DNA of 64,000 bases from NCBI GenBank assembly GCA_025667525.1, contig CM046878.1, positions 94,751,237 through 94,815,236 on the forward strand. The letters are read 5' to 3'. The translations under genes and the position numbers were made by a program. The DNA is from Glebionis coronaria (lineage: Eukaryota; Streptophyta; Magnoliopsida; Asterales; Asteraceae). The notes below the pieces were generated by a model. It made no database searches, was not told the DNA's origin, and was given only the letters and a program-made list of their open reading frames with translations. This document shows, in pieces, positions 1 through 9,015 of this stretch. Within the stretch, counting starts at the first letter, position 1; each line of letters opens with the position of its first letter.

Positions 1-653
1 CCCGATCTGCATGTCTGGGCATTTTTATGTGGTTGTCTTCAACCTAAAAGTAGCATCAATGACTGTTCTAGATAACAGCGGGTCGGGAGCACCTTATGAT
101 GGAAAGTACAAGGATGTCTGTGATCTTCTTGTAAGTTTCTGTTAATTATTTGTGATTTTTCTGTTAATTACATGTGATTCACACAGAATTACATGTGATT
201 CGTGTTAATTACATGTGATTCATGTTGGATTACAAAATATTTATTTCTCTTTTTTTGTAGAGAGATTTGTTTGCGAGACACTTAAAGTTGTATAATCACA
301 AGAAGCATAATTCCATCAGAAAGTTGAAGAGAGCAAAAACGCCAAAATTAAAGTGGATGACAAAAGAGAATTCTCGGGATTGTGGAGTCTTTGCAATGCT
401 TCACATGGAGACATATGTTGGCGGAGCAGTTGCGGATTGGGATTGTGGGCTTGTCCCGGAGTCCAGAATGCAACGTGACATGTTGAGACTTTTACGTTTC
501 AAATTTCTTTCTAAGATGCTTCTACATGAGCAAAATTGTCATGCTGATAAGATGCGTCAACTAGCCATGGAGTTTGATAAGTATGAGATTAATCATAAGC
601 TCGAGATACTCTGTCATGCACTAAAGAATAGGCAGGAGCGAGAAAGAGATTAG
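1..653 (+). CDS. Ulp1-like (C48) cysteine protease, C-terminal part, carried by a Mutator-like element
   Basis: Two exons are visible: 2-130 (the gene begins left of the window) and 261-653, joined in phase 0 across a GT-AG intron at 131-260. The reading ends at TAG 651-653. The first exon holds GHFYVVVF with the catalytic-type His at 20-22, and VLDNS with the Asp at 71-73. The second holds RDCGVF with the nucleophile-type Cys at 381-383. This His-Asp-Cys order is that of Ulp1/SENP SUMO proteases. Such domains are common in plant Mutator-like elements, where their role is unclear. The gene converges on the transposase gene that ends at 1340, and I infer that both belong to one element. The intron contains three copies of the palindromic repeat. 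About 170 residues are seen and the reading is open throughout, so the visible part is not obviously broken. Catalytic activity is not shown. Confidence 0.8.
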
Positions 654-3650
654 GTCATCAAAAGTTCTGTGAAGTGTGCTGTATGGATATATTATGTTAT
701 TATGTAATGGCTTTGTCTGGATATTTTTAGGTTATGTGTTTTGTGACATGCTTAATCGAACATAACTTGGTGTGTCATGGCTATGTTAACTTGTTTCAGA
801 CAATTGTTCCAGGTTGTTATATTTTCAGATTACCTGTATGTTATATTTTCAGTGTCTTTGTGTTACGCATTATTGAACACTTCAATTACATGTAATTGAA
901 CACTTCAATTACATGTAATTCACACAGAATTACATGTAATTCACACATTATTTCAATTGAGTATAACTTAGTGTCATGGCTATGTTTAATGAAGTTAGAT
1001 CAGATTATGGTCAAGTGTTATCACTCACTGAATTCCCTTGCCACTTACCTTATTCACACAGAATTACATGTAATTCACACAGAATTACATGTAATTCACA
1101 CCGAATTACATGTAATTTTACCAGAATTACATGTAATTCACACAAAATTACATGTAATTCATTTTTATCTTCCCCAAAAAACATAAGTACCTCAACTCTG
1201 TCACATGTAAATCAATGGAAATCATATTGATGTTGACCTAAAACGTAAATTACATGTAATTTTAAAACGTAAACATAGATTCTGGAATCTTAAACAAATG
1301 TTTTGGGAAATGAAAAAAAATGAAGTAAATGAAAAGTGTTCAAACATCAATAATTGGTGAGGCCTTCTTTTTCTTTGCGTTTGGGTTCTTTGGGCAAGTT
1401 CTTTTTGTATGCTCACGCGTCTTCACCTTACAATATCCACAAACCTTCAATGGTTTCTTTCGAACTTTAAGCGCCTTTTCTCTTCCACTTTTCAATCGTT
1501 CTCCCTTTTTTAGTTTTTTTCCATCATTTGGATGGTCTCCTTTGTTTCTAGCCTTCGTTGGATTGTTTACATCTAGATGATCAGGCTCTGAAATAGCAAA
1601 CAAATCACCAATAACATCTGCCGTTTTTCTTGAAGGAGGATTAGGCATATCAACTTTTATTTCTTCATATATCACTTTCAACTTTTCAAGATAAGCTGCC
1701 AACCTCTCTTCATCTTTGCTCAATAAGAATAAACAATCATCCACAACAAAATTCACCTCGTTTGAAAGCCTTTCAACGGTTACATTCTTTTCCCCATATC
1801 TGTTTATTTGTCTTCGAAGCTCAGGTGGTATTATCTCTCTTGTCCATCTCCTCAAAATGTATTCCTTGGGAATAACATTAACATCACGGTTCTTGAACAC
1901 ACAAAATATGTGTCGACATAGAAAACCATATCGTAGAAAATGTCTACAAGAACAAACCACTGACCCGTCTTCTATAACTCTTAGTACCTTTTTCCAAAAC
2001 ACAAGGAATTTACATTAGAATCACATGTAATTTCATTATTTATTATTTTGTTTAGAATTACATGTAATTATTTAATAATTACATGTAATTCACACAGAAT
2101 TACATGTAATTATTTAATAATTACATGTAATTCACACAGAATTACATGTAATTCACACAGAATTACATGTAATTCCTTTAAGAGCCTATTTATTTATTTT
2201 TAAAAGCTGATGTAAATTATACCTTGTAGTCTATTTCTGTCGCTTTCTCTGCTGCGATTTCCTTGTCTTGTTCTTTTCTACTTTTGGTGTAAATAGTTCT
2301 GTAAGAATTTGCCGCTTTGTCTCTAATTATGAAAGTCTCACATCCTTCACTATTTTGTAAACCTTGTATCGTACAATTCCAGCAAGCAGCATTAATTTCA
2401 TGTTGAACAAATTCAAATATTGTCTTTGTATATATTCTTGCAGCATGACGTTCAATGTCCAACATTGTTTTATATGTTGGAGCCGCATCAAGCGTTTGGA
2501 AGTCCAAATTCTCTTGCCTATGTCTTTGCCTTTCCATTGCTGATTCGTATGACATCATGAAACCAACAAGTGTTGACCCTTGGCTTGTGAAACTTTTAAA
2601 GAAAGAATTTTCACTTTCGGACCTGGAAGTCGTCCTCATCAAGCCAAACAAAGGAGAGTCGATAAAATAAGCGGGAATCCACATTTTTCTAAGATCATAC
2701 ATTTTTTTCATCCACTTGTTTTCTTTCAACTCAAATTCATCTATCAATAACCCCCATCTCTCTTCAAACTGCTTTGGTTCTATGAACATATTCCAAATGA
2801 GCCTATCAAATCGTTCTTTGAAAGCCCCTTTGTATATTTCTTCACAAATCTGTTTTGAAGATATAAAGTAATTAGCACTAAAAAAATATTTTTTTTTTCC
2901 AAAAATCACATGTAATTCACACAGAATTACATGTGATTAGCATACATTCACTAACAAGGTATTTTTATTCAAAAAATCACATGTAATTTACACAGAATTA
3001 CATGTGATTTGCATTCAAAACTAACAAATCATTCACACAGAAATAAAGTAGAATCACATGTGATTCTAATATGAATTACATGTAATTCACACAGAATTAC
3101 ATGTGATTCTATCATGAAAAACAGTTTCTAACTTGAACAAAAATACCTTAGATGGGATCTTTTGGGAAATGTGCCACATGCATAGTCTGTGTTTTGTTGT
3201 TTTAAAAACGGCTTCAATAGCTCTCTTCATGGCTCCATCCTGATCGGTTACAATCATTGTCGGCTCTTTTCCAACGGCGGACAAAAATGCTGTTAGCAAC
3301 CACGTATATGATTCGGTATCTTCATGTAAAATCATTCCCGAACCAAGTGTCACACACTTTCTGTGATTGTCGATGCCAGTGAATGGTACAAACTTCATGT
3401 TGTACCTATATAACATAGCAATGTATTAAAATCTACATTCCTGAATCACATGTAATTCTACCAAGAATTACATGTAAATCTGTGTGAATTACATGTAATT
3501 TAAATATTGTCTTTGTAATTCTAATAGAAATACATCTGATTAGTATTACATGTAATTCACACAGAATTACATGTAATTCACACAGAATTACATGTAATTC
3601 ACACAGAATTACATGTAATTCACACAGAATTACATGTAATTCACTAATAA
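166..3650. repeat. Dispersed 21-22 bp palindromic repeat, clusters in introns and intergenic space
   Basis: The core GAATTACATGTAATTC is a perfect 16-nt palindrome, usually followed by ACACA so that copies recur every 21-22 nt. Clusters lie at about 166-222, 887-948, 1060-1165, 2020-2176, 2905-2940, 2970-3010, 3050-3112 and 3440-3645. Variants change TAATT to TGATT. Copies fall in the protease intron, in introns 2, 3 and 4 of the transposase and between the two genes; none is in an exon. Intron 1 holds the separate 69-bp array. Confidence 0.9.
654..1339. repeat. Space between the two convergent MULE genes, with palindromic repeats
   Basis: No gene is supported here. It holds the 3' ends of the protease (left) and transposase (right) genes and about nine copies of the palindrome AATTACATGTAATT. 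They form clusters near 887-948 and 1060-1165, with another copy near 1250. The two short forward readings over 896-1230 are only the repeat read as protein (ITCNSH and HVIHTEL units). Confidence 0.8.
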
Positions 3651-5243
3651 AAAGTATAAACATACAAGAATTACAAACAATTAACTTACCTGTTGCTATT
3701 GAAGGTTGCATCAAAAGATACTATGTCTCCAAACTCTTTGTAATAGCACTTTGCAACTTCATCCGCCCAAAACATCGCAACGAGTTCATCATTTTCTACC
3801 TTATATTCAAATGTAAAGTTCGGCACATACAACTTTCTGTTTTCCATTTTGTTTATTAGCATTTGTGCATCATTTTCCCCAATAAATTCAGTAACATCTC
3901 TCTGAGCATTCTTAAAATCAGCGGTCGTCCCATGAACATATTCATCACCACCTTTGATACTACTTAAGAAGTTGTGAGCACGCGTTGCACCAAGTTTATT
4001 TGCTGCAGCTTTTACAACAAACATCTTTTCGGCTTGAGGCATTTTTCGTTGTTTCTTTGTATAGTGTTGGTACACCTCTGGTAGAAGATGGTGGTTGTGT
4101 TTTGCTATAAATTGTACCAACTTGTATTTTCCGGTAACAATATTCAACTGTAACTTTATCTGAGCTTTACAACCAGTCACGTGGTGTGTTGTGTTTCTGA
4201 TTTGTTTACCTTTATTTTTTGGATCCAATGTGTCAAAATCAACACGTATTGGTTTTCCTCCTTTGTTACAAGTAATGTACTTGTGTTTTACCATTCCTGA
4301 TTTTGTTTTACTTTGTCCCGATTTTTTAACTTCAAAGCCTCCCTTTTCAGCATAATTTGAATACATATCAAAAGCTTCTTCCAATGTATCATAAATATCT
4401 CCCACTTCTGGTATACGAATTCCATGTACACGAGGCTCCCAATTTACTGATCCACCGGGTGTTTCATCTTGCGCAAAAACTGTTGCTCTTGGGGTTTTCA
4501 TACCTGTATTTTAAAAACAGAATTACATGTAATTTCCATTCAACGCTAACAAACCATTTTAATACTAAAATTACATGTAATTCACAAAGAATTACATGTA
4601 ATTTCCATTCAACACTAACAAACCATTTTAATACAAAAATTACATGTAATACACACAGAATTACATGTAATTTCCATTCAGCACTAACAAACCATTTTAA
4701 TACAAAAATTACATGTAATACACACAGAACTACATGTAATTTCCATTCAACGCTAACAAACCATTTTAATACAAAAATTACATGTAATTCACAAAGAACT
4801 ACATGTAATTTCCATTCAACACTAACAAACCATTTTAATACAAAAATTACATGTAATTCACACAGAATTACATGTGATTTCCATTCAGCACTAACAAACC
4901 ATCTTAATACAAAAATTACATGTAATTCACACAGAATTACATGTAATTTCCATTCAGCACTAACAAACCATCTTAATACAAAAATTACATGTAATTCACC
5001 CAGAATTACATGTAATTTCCATTCAGCACTAACAAACCACCTTTTTTCAAAAATTACATGTAATTCACGCAGAATTACATGTAATTTCCATTCAGCACTA
5101 ACAAAACAACCTCAGAACGATAATTTACCTTGAAAACCATCTTTTACTTTTTCTGAAGAAGAACACTGTTCTGATGCATCACTTTTATTCAAATCAAGCT
5201 GAGAAACCACTACCATAACGTCATCTAAATCAGGTTCATCCAT
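1340..5243 (-). CDS. FAR1-related Mutator-like transposase, five exons, apparently intact
   Basis: On the - strand the exons are 5243-5129, 4503-3690, 3405-3147, 2849-2223 and 1987-1340. All junctions have GT donors and AG acceptors and the phases agree (1, 2, 0, 0), giving 2463 nt and 820 residues without a stop. Exon 2 carries an N-terminal FAR1 DNA-binding-like region (GFEVKKSGQSKTKSG, later VTGCKAQI). The MULE catalytic core follows: FGDIVSFDATFNSNR spans the exon 2/3 joint, then VTDQDGAM, and CMWH of the C2H motif. Exon 5 begins with a SWIM zinc finger (VVCSCRHFLRYGFLCRHIF) and ends in a Lys-rich tail with a Cys-His cluster (CGYCK...HTKRTCPKN). The family cuts and pastes DNA and gave rise to the FHY3/FAR1 transcription factors. 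Here the Ulp1 neighbour and dense repeats argue for an element gene rather than a domesticated one. The last acceptor (1988/1987) is the least certain. Each of the four introns holds palindromic repeats. Confidence 0.85.
4521..5112. repeat. 69-bp tandem array, nine units, in transposase intron 1
   Basis: Units start at 4521, 4590, 4659, 4728, 4797, 4866, 4935, 5004 and 5073, exactly 69 nt apart. A typical unit joins two ACATGT palindromes by the spacer TTCCATTCA(A/G)C(A/G)CTAACAAACCA. Because 69 is a multiple of three, the array stays open in one forward frame and makes a false 258-codon reading at 4357-5133. It lies wholly within the first intron of the transposase gene. Confidence 0.95.
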
Positions 5244-5261
5244 TTTTCTGATTGATTAGGG

Positions 5262-5436
5262 TTCCGGCGAGTTTTTTTATTTTCCGGCGAGGGTTATGGT
5301 TTCCGGCGAGGGTTACAATCTTTTATGAATAAGGTTTTATGAATATATAGGTTATAGATTCGTGATAGTAATGGTTTCCGGCGAGGGTTTTGTTATTTAC
5401 ATATCATTCCGGCGAGTTTCCATTTATTCCGGCGAG
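5262..5436. repeat. Six copies of TTCCGGCGAG upstream of the transposase
   Basis: Copies start at 5262, 5282, 5301, 5366, 5407 and 5427, all in the same orientation, just 5' of the transposase start codon at 5243. They are candidates for subterminal transposase-binding sites or promoter elements of the Mutator-like element. I could not fix the outer terminal inverted repeat, because its partner lies left of the window. Confidence 0.75.
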
Positions 5437-5933
5437 ATTGATTTTGGATCTGAGTGTCTGTTATATCGGGAGGTGAGATCGGAGGTTGTTAGAGAGAGAA
5501 AGTGGGTGGGTTGTGTGTTTTTTTTTTTTTTTTTATTGTTTATATATGATTTGTGTGTTTAATATGGATGGTTGGATGATAGAAAAATGGAGGGCCCAGA
5601 TTCGTTCCTTCCTTCTTTTTTGGATACCTTTTTTATAAGGAACTCGACTCCTTATTATATTAGTTTGTCATTTGTTGACTATATGATTACCATATATTAA
5701 GGATCATGTTACGTAGTTAACTATACTTAAAAGACAATCAACATAACTCATTCAATTATAGTATCGAGGTAATTGTTGCGGATATGTAAGAACCTTATGA
5801 ATAAATATTAATATTAATGGTCTACATACACTCCCTTACTCGGTATCAACTGGTGAAGTACTCTACCCTCTTTCTTCTTTTAGATCCTTTAAGCTCTCTT
5901 TTTCAGCTCACTTTTCTACTTGATAATCAAATA
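5437..5933. other. Gap between the MULE and the tandem-kinase gene
   Basis: Contains a T tract near 5519-5534 and AT-rich sequence. The right end of the Mutator-like element must lie here, but no clear terminus or target-site duplication could be assigned. The promoter of the kinase gene is presumably in the right half; no convincing TATA box was fixed. Confidence 0.5.
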
Positions 5934-8518
5934 ATGTCTTCTCTCGATGATCTTGCTCACCTAAAAATCCCCCTCGAAAATATATTATCCGCCACCAACA
6001 ACTTTGACGATGAAAACATCGTCCTTGAAACTAAATATTCGAAGGATTACAAGGGATACCTCTTTTGGTTTGGTGAGTTGATTGACGTTGCTGCTCGGAG
6101 ATTAAATAAACAAAGGGATGATGAAACTGAACTACAGTTTTGGATGGAGATTTCCTTGCTCTCTAGTCTCAAGCATAAAAATCTGGCCTCAATTGTTGGG
6201 TTTTGTGATGAGAATAATGAGAAAGTCATCGTTAAGAGGCGTCAGAGCAGAGGCAGTCTCGGGAACTATATACATGACCCATTCGTGTTGCCATGGGTGA
6301 AAAGATTGGAGATATGTGTCGGTCTTTCGCATGCATTGAACTACATTCATAATGATGAACCACGTGATTTTAGCGTAATACACCGGAACATTGACAGTTG
6401 CACAGTTTTATTAAATGATAACTGGGAACCCAAGTTATCTTATTTTGAACTTTCCATGAAGATTAAAGCATCTCAACGACACCATTCTTTCGATACTGAT
6501 AAAGTATGGAGTAAGGACGGGTATACAGACCCAATATCTATAAAGACTAAAAGTGTGAACCACAAATCAGACATGTACTCCTTAGGGATAGTATTGTTTG
6601 AACTACTTTGTGGTAGGAAATCAGAGCCAGCATATATAAACACTAAAAGTGTGAACCCCAAGTCGGATAAGTATTTGGCTCCGCTAGCCATCTTCCATTA
6701 TAGAGAGAAAACACTCAGTGATTTAATCGATCCGGATCTATGGAAACAAATGGCACCGCAATCATTTAGTGTTTTTGCGGAAACAGCGTATGATTGCTTG
6801 AATGAAGAAAGATCCCGTCGCCCAGATATATGTGAGGTTGTCACAAGACTTGTGAAAGCATTGGAACTTCAGTTGGGACATAATAACATCCCTGTAAGAC
6901 CATTATTTTTCTCTTTCATGGTTCTGCCATAATGCTTCCCGCGAATAAGTCCGTAGCTAAGTTTACTAATCAGTGTATTTTTGCATTGATGTTGAAGGAT
7001 ATGGCTGAAGATGAAGGCAAGCAGGTTAGGGATGGAATCCGGAGTAAGGTATGCACTATCTAGCTACTCCTATAATCCTTAAACGATTTTGGTTATTCGG
7101 CTTGAATATCTTTTATCCCCAGGTATTTTAGGTGATTTATAGTATCATCTTGTTTAAAAAATCATTGAACCTGTCTTACATATTTTTCACCAAAATTTCA
7201 CTTAGCTTAATAATACATTGTATTTTATTGGCAAGCTCTTCAAATTTAATGTTTTTGGAAGTCATGGTTTTTGTTTTCATTATTTAATCAATATTTAAAA
7301 TGATACGTTTCATAAAACAGTTCCAACATCTCAAAATAGAGTTAGAAGCTATAAAATCAGCAACCAACAAGTTCGATGATGCCCATTGCATCGGAAAAGG
7401 AGGGTTTGGGAAAGTGTACAAGGGAGAACTCGTCCATTCGAATGGCCGGTCGGTTGTTGCTCTAAAGCGTCTGGATCGTGCATTTGGCCAAGGAAATCCT
7501 GAGTTTTGGAAAGAGGTCATTATGCTTTCTCTCTACAAGCATGACAACATTGTCTCTCTCTTGGGGTTTTGCGACGATTGTGGCGAGATGATTCTAGTTT
7601 ACGAATATGCATCAAGAAGAAGCCTTGATTTGTATCTCAACGATAAAGATCTGACATGGGTACAAAGACTTGAGATATGCATTGGGGCGGCTCGAGGGCT
7701 TGCTTACCTTCATAATCCTGGTCGGACCCAACAAAGAGTCTTGCATCGCGATATTAAAAGTTCCAATATCTTATTAGATGAAAACTGGAATGCAAGGATA
7801 GGAGACTTGGGTCTATCCAAGTTTGGACCCGCAAACCAAAAATACACTTTTCTTGTCACCAATGCTGTAGGGACAATCGGGTATTGTGATCCATTATACG
7901 TAGAGACAGGTTTACTAACTAAAGAATCAGATGTCTACTCCTTCGGGGTAGTCTTGTTTGAGCTGTTGTGTGGGAGGTTGAGTGTTGGCAACAACAGGGA
8001 TGAGCGCAAACCTTTAATCGAATTGGTCCGTAAATGCTACAAACAAAATACCATAGATGAAATCATTTATGGAAATATTAAGGATGAAATGAATCCTCAT
8101 TCTTTGAAGGCCTTTACAACAATTGCTTATCAGTGTTTGATGAGAGAACAAGAACAACGTCCATTAATGACTAAGGTAGCGAAAGTACTTGAAAGTGCAC
8201 TGCAATTGCAAGTTGTTTTTTTTGTGTACTTTTTTCGTTATAATCGTTCATGTTTAGTACTCCTTACTTACAAAGTTATAAGATAATCTATGTCTCTTAT
8301 TAGGTCTCTAATGTGCCACCGCGACCCAGACTATCTCCTGCAGAACCGCGGCCAACTTCTCCAAATAAAAGACCTTATAGTCTAATGCAACAAAGGTATG
8401 TGTACTAACTGAATCTCACAATCAGTGACAAAAGTGACTCATTAGTATATTTTAGTTAGTTTTATTAGTATGTATTAACTTTGTTTTGTTACTTTGCAGT
8501 TCTCCTTCGGAGAGTTAG
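5934..8518 (+). CDS. Tandem kinase protein: N-terminal pseudokinase plus C-terminal RD-type kinase
   Basis: Five exons fit with consistent phases: 5934-6893, 6998-7048, 7321-8211, 8304-8395 and 8500-8518 (stop TAG 8516-8518). Together they give 2013 nt and 670 residues. ATG 5934 (MSSLDDLAHLKIP) is preferred over ATG 5817 because this start resembles the usual beginning of the family. Residues 1-320 are a receptor-like-kinase fold with lost catalytic sites: no Gly loop, Arg55 in place of the beta-3 Lys (VAARRL), HRN at 150-152 for HRD, and SYF at 169-171 for DFG. A 17-residue linker follows. The second domain (about 338-634) keeps GKGGFGKVYKG at 362, VALKRL with Lys386, Glu402, HRDIKSSN at 479 and DLG at 499. 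The tail (635-670) is Pro/Ser-rich. No signal peptide or membrane segment is seen with the chosen start, so a cytoplasmic protein is inferred. Plant tandem kinases of this layout include disease-resistance proteins; that role is inference here. Confidence 0.85.
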
Positions 8519-8665
8519 CCTTCAGTTGGTACGGTTTGGAACCACACACCGAATGTGAATGATCGGCCAGCACTTGACTATTTAAGAGGGCCGCCGCAAC
8601 TGGTGGCTCAAGGGTTAAAGCCATGGCTTTAAGCCCCCCCCCCCCCCCCCCCCTGATATTTACGA
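8519..8665. repeat. 18-nt palindrome followed by a C20 tract
   Basis: TTAAAGCCATGGCTTTAA at 8615-8632 is a perfect palindrome, followed after one G by twenty C (8634-8653). This lies between the kinase stop codon and the point (about 8666) where similarity to the Copia C LTR begins, so it may mark an old breakpoint. Confidence 0.8.
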
Positions 8666-9015
8666 TTATAAGAGTAGGTCGGATTCGATCAAAGACATAC
8701 AAGTTTCCGTGATCTTTCAGGAGTTTTGTTAAATCCGACAGTACAACTTACTCGGCTGTTGTACCCTGTGAAACAGACGGCGAATATGTTTTAAGGGAAG
8801 CGTGTCAAACACGTGCCTCGGTTCTTTATTGTTTATCATGTTTAACACATGGTTCCGCTCGCATGAGCATTCTTGCTGGCGATCTACTAAGTCTTTTATC
8901 ATTTTATTGGTTTCTTTAATTATCGTTTATAATTATATCTGTCTGTTATTTATTTTATGTTAGTTTAACTATATTGTTTTGATTTTATAAATAAAAGTGT
9001 ACATGTTTCTGTACA
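8666..9015 (+). repeat. Truncated 5' LTR of Copia C
   Basis: Aligns with the last 350 bp or so of the LTR at 32297-32937 and ends in CA at 9014-9015. The first 290 bp or so of the LTR are missing, and unrelated sequence with the C20 tract lies there instead. No normal primer-binding site follows. Confidence 0.8.

Noticed and set aside
887..3650. A CRISPR-like pattern of regularly spaced palindromes
   Set aside because: There are no unique spacers of constant length, no cas-type genes, and the setting is a plant nuclear transposon with introns.
3433..3714. A 93-codon reading with HVILCEL repeats
   Set aside because: It is the palindromic repeat of transposase intron 2 translated; it crosses a good splice donor.
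4357..5133. A 258-codon forward reading of ITCNFHS and LTNH repeats that looks like a repeat protein
   Set aside because: It is the 69-bp intron array read in frame; 69 is divisible by three, and the array sits in an intron of the opposite-strand transposase gene.
5817..5933. An upstream start (ATG 5817) adding 39 hydrophobic residues, possibly a signal peptide for the tandem kinase
   Set aside because: The family start MSSLDDLAHLKIP follows at 5934, and the extra residues resemble translated leader; not excluded without a transcript.
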